Below, one piece after another: positions 1 to 8,511 of a stretch of 64,000 bases of DNA; positions within the stretch are counted from its first letter, which is position 1; every line of letters starts with the position of its first letter. Location of the stretch: positions 310,001-374,000 of the forward strand of contig CAXXCY010000003.1 in the NCBI GenBank assembly GCA_963674895.2, given 5' to 3'. Source of the DNA: CAXXOK01 sp963674895. Its GTDB lineage: Bacteria > Bacillota > Clostridia > Christensenellales > Aristaeellaceae. A program made the translations under genes and the position numbers. Below the pieces are notes generated by a model, which worked only from the letters and a program-made list of their open reading frames with translations, did no database searches and was not told the origin of the DNA.

Positions 1-2
1 TC

Positions 3-296
3 GGGACACAGGCGGGGGGCGGCAGTGAGATCGCACTTTCCATGAGTGTCAATGCGGACGGTACCGGTGAATACACGTTCGAGCAATCTGGATATACGGA
101 GAGCTATCCATTCACTCTGGAAAGTGACAGCAAGCTGTTTTCTGTGAGCATTCCCGCGGATAACCAGCTGGGGATCACCGCATGTGAAGGACAATATGAC
201 TATGCTGATGGCATCCTAACTCTTCACATCACGACAACCTTCTCCTCCGGCCGGCAATTCGAATATACCGTGTATTGCGTAAAAGCGGAGCCTTAA
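3..296 (+). CDS. C-terminal part of an unrecognised beta-rich protein (5' end outside window)
   Basis: The frame is open from the window edge, so the true start lies outside and only about 97 residues are visible. The first internal ATG (42) has no ribosome binding site. The visible part is rich in Gly, Thr, Ser and Tyr with alternating polar and hydrophobic residues (GTGEYTF, GRQFEYTVY), as in an extracellular or lipocalin-like beta domain; this is inference. I do not recognise the family. It converges on the phage distal tail gene with only 58 bases between stops, so it may be host chromosome just beyond the damaged prophage end. Confidence 0.6.
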   Translation, partial: GTQAGGGSEIALSMSVNADGTGEYTFEQSGYTESYPFTLESDSKLFSVSIPADNQLGITACEGQYDYADGILTLHITTTFSSGRQFEYTVYCVKAEP

Positions 297-354
297 TCTG
301 ACTATCAGATCGGAGCTGGAAAGGCGTTGCATACCAACCTGTTTCATCCGGATA

Positions 355-1200
355 TTATGCACCCATATACCGTTTGTTGTAATAGATATATACGTCCAGC
401 ACGTTGCTGCCGATGTCCGCATTGAACCCGACGGAATTGGTGCCAATGGCAAACGTGATGCCGCTGAAATCGCTGGCTTTGTCCAGCTGATTGGAGATGT
501 TCACTCCATTCATGGTGACTGCTTTGGTTCTGCCGTCGATGATCAGGACGTCGCCGGTGCTCATGGTGCCGAGGATACGCACGTAGCCGGAGCCGGCGAT
601 CAGCTTGGGGTTGGTGACGTCGTCGCGGGCCGTGAACACCGCCCGGCAATACGCTTCCGCGTCGCCGTCGTTATCCAGGTATACGGTGGTGGCGAAGGAG
701 TATGTCCCAATGATCCGCCCGTAGGTGTCCTGCGCCATGTACGGCCAGCCTGCGCGTCCGATGATCCCGGCGATGTTTTTGGAAAAGCTGTCTGCGCTCA
801 GGAAGTACCCTTCGGGGCATAACAGTTCCAGCTTCATGGTGATCGGGATCGTGAGCTTTTCCGTTGGAATATCGATGCTTTCCAGATAACAAGCCGATGC
901 GTAGCGGGTGTTGCCGTACCGGTACACATTCACGTCATATGTGCTGCCACTGCGGAAATAGCTGGTCGCTGCCCGGCGCAGCACATCGTTCAGGGCAGGG
1001 GATTTCGCCTTGAGCTCAAACTCGATATCCCGGGCGCCCACGCGCCAGCCGGTCACAAGATCCCCGTCGCCAATGGCGGCCTTCTGCGTGTAGACCGTCA
1101 GTTCCGGACTGTCCAGCCCTTTGGCGCCGATCAGTCCCCATACCGTATCCGTGATGGAAAACACCTGCCCGTCATTGCGTACAAAGCGTAAAGTAATCAT
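355..1200 (-). CDS. Phage distal tail protein (siphovirus Dit-like)
   Basis: Resembles the siphovirus tail component that forms the hub joining tail tube and tail tip. The N-terminal part (MITLRFVRNDG, then VYTQKAAIGDGD and ARDIEFEL) has the usual Dit opening pattern, followed by beta-rich sequence to the end; length (281 aa) is normal. The frame extends upstream to 1269, but the family-like N-terminus begins at the ATG at 1200. An AGGAGG lies unusually far upstream (about 19 nt), which leaves the start somewhat uncertain. It follows the tape measure gene as expected, but the tail-tip and lysis genes that should come next are absent. Confidence 0.8.
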   Translation of the reverse strand: MITLRFVRNDGQVFSITDTVWGLIGAKGLDSPELTVYTQKAAIGDGDLVTGWRVGARDIEFELKAKSPALNDVLRRAATSYFRSGSTYDVNVYRYGNTRYASACYLESIDIPTEKLTIPITMKLELLCPEGYFLSADSFSKNIAGIIGRAGWPYMAQDTYGRIIGTYSFATTVYLDNDGDAEAYCRAVFTARDDVTNPKLIAGSGYVRILGTMSTGDVLIIDGRTKAVTMNGVNISNQLDKASDFSGITFAIGTNSVGFNADIGSNVLDVYIYYNKRYMGA

Positions 1201-1390
1201 AGGGTGATGCTGTTGCAATCCTCCTGGTCGCATGGTACTATAGGGATGGAAGCCTTCTGTTGGGTTCACGTTCTGCGTGGGCCCTCTTTGTTTTTAGCGA
1301 CCGCAATAAACCAAAATGATGCCAAACCAACGCCTAAGTGCTCCTTATAAACAAGAAGAGCTGGCTTTGTCCGGGATATCATCATCCCTG

Positions 1391-1399
1391 TGGTATAAT
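1391..1399 (+). promoter_or_regulatory. Extended -10 promoter of the 52-aa gene
   Basis: TGG immediately precedes a perfect TATAAT (1394-1399), an extended -10 element; no good -35 is seen at 17 bp. It lies 31 bp upstream of the ATG at 1430, so the gene would have its own transcript opposite to the phage tail operon. Confidence 0.6.
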
Positions 1400-1429
1400 C
1401 CAAGAAAATAAAAAGTGGAGGGCTATACC

Positions 1430-1588
1430 ATGTATGATACTGATGTGCAAATCGAGAAGGTTTCAGAAGAATTGGCGATAGCTTTCGTCAGAAACTGGGG
1501 ATTTAAAGAAAGCCCCGATAAGCTTGCAAGAAGATTTCTTCATGCTAAAAAGGAAATTGAAAGTACGATCAAAAAAGAACAGGAATGA
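1430..1588 (+). CDS. Small 52-aa protein in antisense orientation inside the tail module
   Basis: Starts at ATG 1430 after a GTGGAGGG ribosome binding site (1415-1422) and ends at TGA 1586-1588. The product is charged and helical-looking (MYDTDVQIEKVSEELAIAF, then a Lys/Glu-rich tail) with no membrane segment. The pattern hints at a small DNA-associated or regulatory protein, but I do not recognise it. It sits alone between the tape measure and Dit genes, pointing the other way, with its own promoter: the layout of a phage 'moron'. Confidence 0.65.
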   Translation: MYDTDVQIEKVSEELAIAFVRNWGFKESPDKLARRFLHAKKEIESTIKKEQE

Positions 1589-1629
1589 ATTCAACAGATA
1601 CTTGCACACTATAGATAAAATAAGCAAGG

Positions 1630-4600
1630 TTACAGTTTCCTTGCACCTGCCAATCCGTACCCGGCTTGCCGCCGTAGCGTTTTCGCAATCTCATCCGGCG
1701 CCTGCATGGTGGACTCAAAGGTGACGTTCTGGGTAAATTGGATCGTTTTGTTACTGTTGTTATTGACCACGGAGCTCGTTCCGCCGACCAGGGAGCCTTT
1801 CAGGAGGGCGTTATTCAGGCTGGACACGCTGGGGATATTGAAGCCTGTGTATGCCTGTACCCTGCCCAGCAGCGTGCCGTTCAGCGCATCCTGCCCGGCC
1901 TGTGCAGCCGTGGTGATGGCTTTACGGACGCTTGGAATAACCGAGGATTGCATCATGTCCACGAAACCGACACCCACGGCGGACGCCATGAGCTTGCCGA
2001 CCGTGTCCCGGAACAGCGCGGAAGGGGAATGTATCCCGGCGGCACGCCGCGCGCCGTGGGCGGTGGAGGACACCAGGGAAGCCGCCGCTGCCGCAACCGC
2101 TGCGGCCATGGACTGTATGCCGGCCAACACACCGTTGCCGAACGCCGCGCCGACACCGAAACCGTTGCTGTAGGCAGGTCCCCTGGCCGCTGCTGCTGCC
2201 GAAGTGATCATGGCAATAATGGCCGCCCGCACGTTCATATTTCGGCGTACCCCGGCCGCAATGGCGTCCACAATGAACGAGCCCATATCCTCGACTTTCC
2301 CCATCTGCTCCTGCATGCTGAACAGGATGCCCTCGACCAGCTCTTCCCCGATCGGGAACATCGATTCCGCGGGGCTGTGGATGCCGAACACATCGCGCAT
2401 GGCTTCGAGCATGGCTTCCCGAAGCGCGATGATGTCGTCCTCGCTCAGATCCTCGGCTGCTTCCCCGATGCCGCCGTTGACACCCTCCACCAGCTGCGTG
2501 CCGGCTTCTTCGCCGCGGGCGACGAAATCGATGAGTTCCAGCGCATCCTGAAGCGCGCCGTCCACCTTCGTGATATCCAGATTGTCGAAGTTCCCGTTTT
2601 CCAGCATCGTCTGGAGATAGAGCATCATGGGATTGCCGTCCAGCCCGGCCGCATTGCTCTCGATCAGTCCGGCGATGTCGTCATTGAACGTGGACAGCAG
2701 CTCCGACGCGGTAGTTGCAAACGTGAAGGGGTCGAGCAGGCGCTCCATATCACCCGCCAGGATGTCCATACCGTAGAAATCTGAGTACAAGGCAGTGAAA
2801 GAATCCAGGAACGATGACAGCTGCGTCGGATCAAACGCGTCCATGGACCCTAGTGTGGTCGTGAGCGAGCTGACTTCGTTCAATGTGCCGGACAGATCCG
2901 CAATATTGGAGATGGTTCTAGCGGCATCCGGGTATTGCTCTGCCATGCCGTTGTACAGAGCGAGTGTTTCCTCGTTATAGGATTTCACGGCAACCTGATG
3001 CGCAAATGCTGTTTCGCCATACACGGTGTCCATTTGCACGTAAGCCGCGTCGATGGTATCCTGAGTAGCGCCGTCGGCGTCTACGACAGCCTGCAGGGCT
3101 GCCAACCGTGCGTCCGCGTCCGCTTGGATTTCCGCGGTCTGCTGGCGGTATAGTTCCCCAGTGAACCCGATGGCGACGCCGAAGTCCTCGTCTGTGCCTA
3201 CGCCGCGTTTGACGCGCCCTGTTTTGGCCTGGGCAACCTGCACCGCCTGATCCTGCAGCGTGCCGAGCTTGACTTCCAGAACGCCGATCTGCTCCAGCAG
3301 CGCATTTATATTATCCAGCTGCTCCTGCGTCGGATCGGTTTTCGAGGCATAGATCGTATTCAGAAGGGTATTGAGGTCGGACCGCGCCTGATCGAGCTCG
3401 GCGGTAAGCTCCGCTGTCTTTTCCGACATGACAGCGGCCAGCGTTTCGGCGGCGGTTTCGGTATAGACGGGCTGCCCATTATCGTCCGCCAAAGAGATCA
3501 GGGTTTGTTTGTATTCCTCGCGCTTTTCCTCGACATGTGCTGTAGCCGCCGCAATGGCGTCATCTACCTGCCCGTTGAGGGTGGTTTGCAGATTTTTCAG
3601 TTCTTTTTTGGTAAACTTGTCGTCCGCAAAAACGGCGTCGAGCGCGGTGGTGAAATCGTCGATGTCGGTGTCCACTAATGCCTGGATGTCAAAAATCTTG
3701 TCCGCCGCTGCAATTCCAGCGTTGATGGCATCCGTAATCGCCTGCTGATCCGCTTCGGAGATCTCCGGCCGGATATTGGCGTCCACGGCAGCCATCGCGG
3801 CGTTCATTTGTTCGCCGGCATCGCCCAGCAGCAGATTCCAGAAATCAGCCATCAGGGTACCCAGGGCGCTCAGCATGCCCAGCACAAGCCCCTGTGCCAG
3901 CCTGGCCCCGGCAACCAGCAGTTTCGGTGCGTTCGATACGAGTTTCACGATGAGATTGAATACGGAATCCATCAGGGATATCAGTATCTCTGGCAGTTCG
4001 TATCCCAGGCTGTCTGCGAGCTCCAACAAAAGCGCCAGACCGACAGCGACCAGGTCGGGTGCGATCTCAATCAGCCCGATGACCGCCTCCTTGAAGGTCT
4101 CGGCAAGCCCTTTGGCGATGACGTTTGCATTATCCTTGAGCCCGTTCAGCATCGACTTGACCAGCCCGACGGAGGTTTTCACGAGGGAAGGCGCGAAGGC
4201 GGATGCTTTGCCTGCCACATCACCCAGGATGTCGCCGAGCGCGGACATCAGCGCGGGAGTGCCTCCAGATCGGAAGGCCTCGGAAAGCTGATCGACATAG
4301 CCCAATGCCGCCGGGATCGCCTGCTGCTTCATGGCTTCCGAAGCGCCCGTGAATACGTCGCCCAGCAGGATCTGCACGTTATCCTTCAGGGTGGAGATCA
4401 GGCCGGCCGCAGTTTTCGACTGCTTTTCCATCGCCTGGTAGAACAGCCCGCCTTCGCTGGTGGCGATCTGCATCGCTTCATCCACCAGGCTGGATGATAC
4501 CTGCCCGCTTTTACCGATCTCCGCGAGCATCATCGCGCTTTGGCTGGCGTCGTAACCAAGCTTCTGCACCTCGGCCTGCGCGGATTGCATCAGGGCCTTG

Positions 4601-5175
4601 AATTCGTCGCTGGTCTTTTCTCCGGCCATGACATGCTTCAGGTCCGCCATGGCAGCCCCGGTCTTCTGCGCAATGATCGTCAGCGGGTTAAACCCCGCGT
4701 TGATCATTTGCAATAAGTCCTGGCCCATCAGCTTGCCGGTGGACGCCATCTGGCCATAGACCAGCGACAGGGACGCGAACCGCTCGCTGCTGCCCTGGGA
4801 GATATCCCCGAGCTGTTTCATGGCGACCGTTGCCTGTTCCTCCGCGACACCGAACCCGAGAATAGTCTTCGTGGCGTTGGCCAGGTCGGTCATCTCAAAC
4901 GGCGTCTTCGCTGCGTAATCCTTGAGCTCCGCCATCTTTACGGCGGCCTTTTCCTCACTGCCCAGCAGCGTGGTGAAGGAGGTGTAATACTGCTCCATCT
5001 GGCTGTTATAGGTCAGCGCAGTTTTGGCCAGTGCGCCCAGCCCGGTCGCAACGGCTCCGATGGCAATCCCGGCGGCCTTCGCAAACGTGCCGATCGAGGA
5101 TCTCAGCTTCGTCAGCCCGGATCGCAGGCCGGTTTCATCCAGATCCGTCGTAAAGACAACGCTTGCGTCTGCCAC
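1630..5175 (-). CDS. Phage tail tape measure protein
   Basis: At 1181 aa this is by far the longest late gene, as expected for the protein that sets tail length and occupies the tail tube. The N-terminal 250 residues match the TP901-type tape measure domain (helical, with GLGALAKTALTYNSQMEQYY and an NAGFNPLTIIAQKTG stretch near residue 160). The middle has Ala-rich hydrophobic helices (about 330-450) and a coiled-coil-like charged region (about 480-650). The C-terminal part has two PAESMFP/PSALFRD-type motifs (GIHSPxxxF) common in these proteins. Start is GTG 5175, preceded by GGAGG at good spacing. Confidence 0.95.
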   Translation of the reverse strand: MADASVVFTTDLDETGLRSGLTKLRSSIGTFAKAAGIAIGAVATGLGALAKTALTYNSQMEQYYTSFTTLLGSEEKAAVKMAELKDYAAKTPFEMTDLANATKTILGFGVAEEQATVAMKQLGDISQGSSERFASLSLVYGQMASTGKLMGQDLLQMINAGFNPLTIIAQKTGAAMADLKHVMAGEKTSDEFKALMQSAQAEVQKLGYDASQSAMMLAEIGKSGQVSSSLVDEAMQIATSEGGLFYQAMEKQSKTAAGLISTLKDNVQILLGDVFTGASEAMKQQAIPAALGYVDQLSEAFRSGGTPALMSALGDILGDVAGKASAFAPSLVKTSVGLVKSMLNGLKDNANVIAKGLAETFKEAVIGLIEIAPDLVAVGLALLLELADSLGYELPEILISLMDSVFNLIVKLVSNAPKLLVAGARLAQGLVLGMLSALGTLMADFWNLLLGDAGEQMNAAMAAVDANIRPEISEADQQAITDAINAGIAAADKIFDIQALVDTDIDDFTTALDAVFADDKFTKKELKNLQTTLNGQVDDAIAAATAHVEEKREEYKQTLISLADDNGQPVYTETAAETLAAVMSEKTAELTAELDQARSDLNTLLNTIYASKTDPTQEQLDNINALLEQIGVLEVKLGTLQDQAVQVAQAKTGRVKRGVGTDEDFGVAIGFTGELYRQQTAEIQADADARLAALQAVVDADGATQDTIDAAYVQMDTVYGETAFAHQVAVKSYNEETLALYNGMAEQYPDAARTISNIADLSGTLNEVSSLTTTLGSMDAFDPTQLSSFLDSFTALYSDFYGMDILAGDMERLLDPFTFATTASELLSTFNDDIAGLIESNAAGLDGNPMMLYLQTMLENGNFDNLDITKVDGALQDALELIDFVARGEEAGTQLVEGVNGGIGEAAEDLSEDDIIALREAMLEAMRDVFGIHSPAESMFPIGEELVEGILFSMQEQMGKVEDMGSFIVDAIAAGVRRNMNVRAAIIAMITSAAAAARGPAYSNGFGVGAAFGNGVLAGIQSMAAAVAAAAASLVSSTAHGARRAAGIHSPSALFRDTVGKLMASAVGVGFVDMMQSSVIPSVRKAITTAAQAGQDALNGTLLGRVQAYTGFNIPSVSSLNNALLKGSLVGGTSSVVNNNSNKTIQFTQNVTFESTMQAPDEIAKTLRRQAGYGLAGARKL

Positions 5176-5178
5176 CAG

Positions 5179-5787
5179 TTACACCTCCTCCTGCAATTGC
5201 CTGAGTATCTCAGATGGGTCCTCTCCGGCCCTGAGCCTGCGGTCGAGTTCCGCTTGAAGCTGCGCTTCCCTCAACCCGACCCTTGGATGGATGGCGACCA
5301 TGTCCTGGAGTGTGCGGAGTTTCGCCCGGTCCTTTTCCGCATAATCGTTCGGGTCCAACTGCCGAAGTTTCAGCAGTTCTCCGAACTTGGTATCTTCGCA
5401 CAGCCCGCGAAGCAGCAGCCGGAACTCCATCCAGTGCAGTTTGTCACGGATCAGGTCAATCCCGTACTGCTGGCGGAAAGAGGCGTAGATCGCATCGGCA
5501 TCCTGCTCGAAGTCCATCACGGGATCGTCTTCGCCGTCCGCAGGGCTTTCGCCGCATAACAAAAACCGCTCAAAGAGCGGCCACATGTCCGGCGGGGGAT
5601 TGCCTTTGTAGAATCGGGCGGCGACGAATAGTGCCTTGGAGAGGTCGTCCGCGTCCGGGTCAGCCAGACGATCCAGACAGGCGAGGATGGTGCGGAAGTC
5701 CGGGTCAACCGGATACTCATTCCCATCCTCGCTGGTGACGTTTTCCGGCAGCGCCGGTGCGGAGAGCGTGAATTTACCGGGTGGCAT
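5179..5787 (-). CDS. Phage Gp15-family tail assembly protein
   Basis: Matches the phage Gp15 family, found between the tail assembly chaperone and the tape measure gene, and likely the second chaperone acting on the tape measure protein. Recognisable stretches are DFRTILACLDRLAD, ALFVAARFYKGNPP, and the DAIYASFRQQYGIDL..LHWMEFRLLL core. The start is taken as ATG 5787 (MPPGKFTL), overlapping the upstream gene by 14 nt; the frame continues upstream only as a shadow of that gene. About 202 aa, normal for the family. Confidence 0.85.
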   Translation of the reverse strand: MPPGKFTLSAPALPENVTSEDGNEYPVDPDFRTILACLDRLADPDADDLSKALFVAARFYKGNPPPDMWPLFERFLLCGESPADGEDDPVMDFEQDADAIYASFRQQYGIDLIRDKLHWMEFRLLLRGLCEDTKFGELLKLRQLDPNDYAEKDRAKLRTLQDMVAIHPRVGLREAQLQAELDRRLRAGEDPSEILRQLQEEV

Positions 5788-6100
5788 TCTCCGCATACTC
5801 CTCGGAGAGCGCCTTGGCGATGGTTGCCACCCATTCAATAGCCAGTGCGATGCCCACAGGCTTGCCCTGCGCGAGCTTCGCCATGGCACCGTCACCAAGC
5901 ATCGCGTCGATGGTCGAGCGGATCGTGGTCAGGTCAGCGATGATCTCATCTACGCTGTGCTTGTTCTTGTCATAATTGCGGTACTGGGTGAAGATTTCGT
6001 TGCACCGCTTGATGATGTCGTAATCCGACATCTGCAGGTTGAACAGCAGGCCGTCGATCCGGATTTGCGGCTGTTCATGCCGCAGGGTGATTTCTTTCAT
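5774..6100 (-). CDS. Phage tail assembly chaperone
   Basis: A 108-aa protein with ATG 6100 after CAGGAGG. The N-terminal MKEITLRHEQPQIRIDGLLF and the helical remainder resemble the small tail assembly chaperones that precede Gp15 in Firmicute siphophages. It overlaps the next gene by 14 nt. In many phages this pair is linked by a programmed frameshift; no convincing slippery heptamer is visible here, so coupled translation is more likely. Confidence 0.7.
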   Translation of the reverse strand: MKEITLRHEQPQIRIDGLLFNLQMSDYDIIKRCNEIFTQYRNYDKNKHSVDEIIADLTTIRSTIDAMLGDGAMAKLAQGKPVGIALAIEWVATIAKALSEEYAENATR

Positions 6101-6125
6101 GGGAAAAACCTCCTGAATGATGATT

Positions 6126-6154
6126 TTGACAAGTTGTATTCTGAAGAATAGAAT
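6126..6154 (+). promoter_or_regulatory. Consensus-type sigma-A promoter of the ferredoxin gene
   Basis: TTGACA (6126-6131), a 17-bp spacer, then TAGAAT (6149-6154), five of six to consensus at the -10. It lies 62 bp upstream of the ferredoxin start and fires against the phage tail genes. Confidence 0.8.
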
Positions 6155-6215
6155 GAAGTTGATTGATGTGAAAACTCAATAGCTGAACATTTCTCATGCT
6201 GAAAGGGGTATGAAA

Positions 6216-6407
6216 ATGAAAGCATCGATTGACAGACCCAATTGCATCTCGTGCGAGGTATGCGTGGAAACTTGTCCGGAAGTGTTTCGTATGGCTGACG
6301 ATGGTTTTGCGGAAGTCTATGTGGATCCTATTCCAGACGATGCAGAGGTCAACGCCCTGGCAGCCGAAGCGGACTGCCCCGCTGAGGTGATCATAATAGA
6401 TGATTAA
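6216..6407 (+). CDS. Single [4Fe-4S] cluster ferredoxin
   Basis: A 63-aa low-potential electron carrier. Cluster ligands are visible in NCISCEVCVETCPEVF (CxxCxxCxxxCP) and a late Cys-Pro (ADCPAEVI), the layout of Thermotoga/clostridial single-cluster ferredoxins; three of the first four Cys plus the last would bind the cluster. The remainder is acidic (GFAEVYVDPIPDDAE), usual for ferredoxins. ATG 6216 is chosen because GAAAGGGG (6201-6208) is correctly spaced from it and too close to ATG 6210. It has its own promoter and terminator and sits antisense between the tail chaperone and major tail genes, so it looks like carried cargo. Confidence 0.92.
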   Translation: MKASIDRPNCISCEVCVETCPEVFRMADDGFAEVYVDPIPDDAEVNALAAEADCPAEVIIIDD

Positions 6408-6431
6408 TGGTTTTACACGAGCTCATAAAGA

Positions 6432-6458
6432 ACTCCCCGGTTTCAACTGCCGGGGAGT
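6432..6458. terminator. Hairpin between ferredoxin and major tail genes
   Basis: ACTCCCCGG (6432-6440) pairs with CCGGGGAGT (6450-6458) around a 9-nt loop. The T-tract is short on both sides (GTTATTG on plus, TTCTTTATG on minus). It closes the ferredoxin unit and may act in both directions. Confidence 0.65.
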
Positions 6459-6509
6459 GTTATTGCCCATAAGGTTCCGGCATCATGCCGGTCATACCAA
6501 TCATGCTGG

Positions 6510-7007
6510 TTAGGCTGGTGCGGTGTATGCAGTATCGCTCCAGGCCTTGGTCGCCACAGCGAACAAGCCCAGGCTCACATCCCCGATCTGGTGCATCGTG
6601 CCCGTCATTTTAGTAATGGACTTCGGGTCCCCGGCGGGCGGGGTGCATTCCACGGCGACCTTGAACTTCCGGGCATAGTAGCTGCCGGAGGTCACGCTAT
6701 CTTCCTTGTTCATATCGACGTCGACGATGTAGCGTTCCGCATTGGTGCCGGTTTTCTGTTCCCGGGCGATGGCCACGAGATCGTCGACTACCTCATCACC
6801 CTCGTGTACCTGGGCTTCGAAGGTGAAGCCGTTCTTGTACCCGATGATGGACGGAGAGCTGTTGACATCGTTGATGAACGCGCTGTCGTCCTTTTCCGGG
6901 TTGTTTTCCTCGTTGAGCTTGGTAAACGGCGTGCACAGGTAATACGTCGGGGTGCTGCCGATGCCGTAATACTGACGCAGCAGATTGCGGGTGATTTTGA
7001 TGGACAT
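6510..7007 (-). CDS. Phage major tail protein
   Basis: A 165-aa protein at the expected place just upstream of the tail chaperone. Beta-rich sequence with GYKNGFTFEAQVHEGDE and a C-terminal DVSLGLFAVATKAW; it matches the style of Firmicute siphophage tail tube proteins, which polymerise into the tail tube. Start ATG 7007 follows AGGAGG at 7-nt spacing. Assignment rests on position and sequence style. Confidence 0.75.
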   Translation of the reverse strand: MSIKITRNLLRQYYGIGSTPTYYLCTPFTKLNEENNPEKDDSAFINDVNSSPSIIGYKNGFTFEAQVHEGDEVVDDLVAIAREQKTGTNAERYIVDVDMNKEDSVTSGSYYARKFKVAVECTPPAGDPKSITKMTGTMHQIGDVSLGLFAVATKAWSDTAYTAPA

Positions 7008-7019
7008 TTATGAGCCTCC

Positions 7020-7406
7020 TCAGTCAATGGTGTAATCAATTTGGATACTCGAACCGTACAGCCAGCCGTCATTGCCGCTATCAATGTACGCAGGGGCGCC
7101 GATGGATTTAATACCTGTGATTGCCCAGTTGGTTCCGGTGGGGTAAACGGACAGTTTCTCCAGGTGCTCATGGATTGTGCTGAGCGCATCATACAGGGCT
7201 GCCTGGCCGGCGTGCTTCCCATTGACGACAGCTGTCAGGCTGTATTGCCCGCCGTGCACAAGCGTGTTTTCTTCCACACCGCCGCTTGCTATGGCAATGG
7301 AAAGGCCGTTTGCCGCCGGCAGCGGTCCGATATCCAGCGCGGCATACAGGCGCAGGTCGTCGATGATCGCAATCACCGCTTCGAGGATTTGCTTTTGAAC
7401 GCTCAC
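7020..7406 (-). CDS. Phage minor capsid / tail completion protein (Minor_capsid_3-like)
   Basis: A 128-aa protein with GTG start at 7406 after GGAGG. It has the helical N-terminus (LEAVIAIIDDLRLY), HGGQYSLTAVVNGKH, and a C-terminal WLYGSSIQIDYTID typical of the Minor_capsid_3 family, head-tail joining or tail terminator proteins placed just before the major tail gene. Confidence 0.7.
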   Translation of the reverse strand: MSVQKQILEAVIAIIDDLRLYAALDIGPLPAANGLSIAIASGGVEENTLVHGGQYSLTAVVNGKHAGQAALYDALSTIHEHLEKLSVYPTGTNWAITGIKSIGAPAYIDSGNDGWLYGSSIQIDYTID

Positions 7407-7419
7407 TGATTTACCTCCA

Positions 7420-7776
7420 TTACTCTGTCAGCCGCTGGGAACGCATGAGCCGTCTGGCAGCGGTGTCCCATTGCTTTCTATGCAGCCGTTTCGCCTTTTC
7501 ACACCACAGGATGGATGCGTTCGGGTTGATAATCCGGCGCGGATGCCCGGTGTAATACCGGCGTTTGGCATACGGTGTATTCCAGATGATCAGGCCTCTG
7601 TCCAGTTGGCTGGAGTAATAGCTGCTCTGCCGGAGCGTGCCCTGGTCAACGGGCACATACTCGTTGGCATCCGCACGGATGCTTGCACACAGGGGATACA
7701 GGTTTCGAGTCCAAAGCGAATTCGCACGTTTCATGATCCTGGGGATGTTCAGATCAACCCGGATGTTAGTTCTCAT
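7420..7776 (-). CDS. Phage minor capsid protein (Minor_capsid_2-like, neck protein)
   Basis: A 118-aa basic protein. VPVDQGTLRQSSYYSS, LIIWNTPYAKRRYYTG and a C-terminal WCEKAKRLHRKQW segment are the hallmark motifs of the Minor_capsid_2/HK97-gp10-type neck proteins. Its start overlaps the previous gene's stop at 7776, indicating coupled translation. Confidence 0.8.
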   Translation of the reverse strand: MRTNIRVDLNIPRIMKRANSLWTRNLYPLCASIRADANEYVPVDQGTLRQSSYYSSQLDRGLIIWNTPYAKRRYYTGHPRRIINPNASILWCEKAKRLHRKQWDTAARRLMRSQRLTE

Positions 7777-8138
7777 TATACCACCCCCGCCTCATAGTGG
7801 TGCAGTCTGCCGCGATCATCCGGCAGCGCGTCCACGGTTTCCACGGTATAGGTCACGCCGTCCACGGTAACTGTCACATCCCCGCCCGCTGCCTGTGCTG
7901 TGCGTAGAAGTTGGCGCCAATCAAGCAGGGGAAAGCTTCGTCTCGCGTCTACGTACAAAATGGCACGGAGCACCACCTCGGTATTCTCCGCGGTTTTACG
8001 CACGGAATTGCTGTCCTGCAGGTGCACATGCTGCACTGTGTAGGATACAGTTCTTGGCTCTTTCCATTTGTCGGTACCGGTGCAGGCCAGAATGGTTGCG
8101 GTCTGCGTCAGCATCTGCCGGGGAATGGGCGGAAACAT
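7776..8138 (-). CDS. Phage head-closure/minor capsid protein (Minor_capsid_1-like)
   Basis: A 120-aa protein with AGGAGG well placed before ATG 8138. The central VVLRAILYVDARRSFPLLDWRQL segment and the beta-rich end (VTVDGVTYTVETVDALPDD) fit putative head-closure or minor capsid proteins that follow the gp6-like connector. Confidence 0.65.
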   Translation of the reverse strand: MFPPIPRQMLTQTATILACTGTDKWKEPRTVSYTVQHVHLQDSNSVRKTAENTEVVLRAILYVDARRSFPLLDWRQLLRTAQAAGGDVTVTVDGVTYTVETVDALPDDRGRLHHYEAGVV

Positions 8139-8148
8139 AGCGTACCTC

Positions 8149-8511
8149 CTATTCCTTCGGCGTGATGGTGCCGTTTGTGTAGGAAATCAGCAACGGCAGC
8201 AAACGATCCGCAGCAGGATTGCTGCTCCGATTGCTGCCGCCGAAGCTGACTTTACCGACGCTGACGGACTGCGGTGCTTGCTCAATACCCGTCACGATGC
8301 CGCCCGCTTCGCTGACCGCCAGCACCTGATACGCCAGATAGCGTTTCAATGCGCTCTGGAGCCCCTGAGGGGCAACCAATAGAATACTGTCGGTAAAGTA
8401 AAACATTGTCATCGCATCGAACTCGCCTTGCACCATCCCCAGGATGGCGTCAAATGCAATCGGTGCGGTTTCCCCGGTGATGGTTTCGTACTCAGTGCTC
8501 GTCAACAGCAT
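8149..8511 (-). CDS. Phage head-tail connector (gp6-like)
   Basis: A 120-aa mainly helical protein. MLLTSTEYETITGETAP and the following helices (ALKRYLAYQVLAVSEAGG) resemble gp6/gp15-type connector proteins that bind under the portal. It overlaps the upstream gene by 20 nt and uses a ribosome binding site inside that gene. Confidence 0.6.
   Translation of the reverse strand: MLLTSTEYETITGETAPIAFDAILGMVQGEFDAMTMFYFTDSILLVAPQGLQSALKRYLAYQVLAVSEAGGIVTGIEQAPQSVSVGKVSFGGSNRSSNPAADRLLPLLISYTNGTITPKE

Noticed and set aside
1524..1724. A 66-codon plus frame overlapping the end of the tape measure gene
   Set aside because: It overlaps the better-supported 52-aa gene and the tape measure gene and has no ribosome binding site.
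5774..5787. Possible programmed frameshift between tail chaperone and Gp15
   Set aside because: No canonical slippery heptamer visible in the overlap; Gp15 has its own ATG. Relatives would have to be compared.
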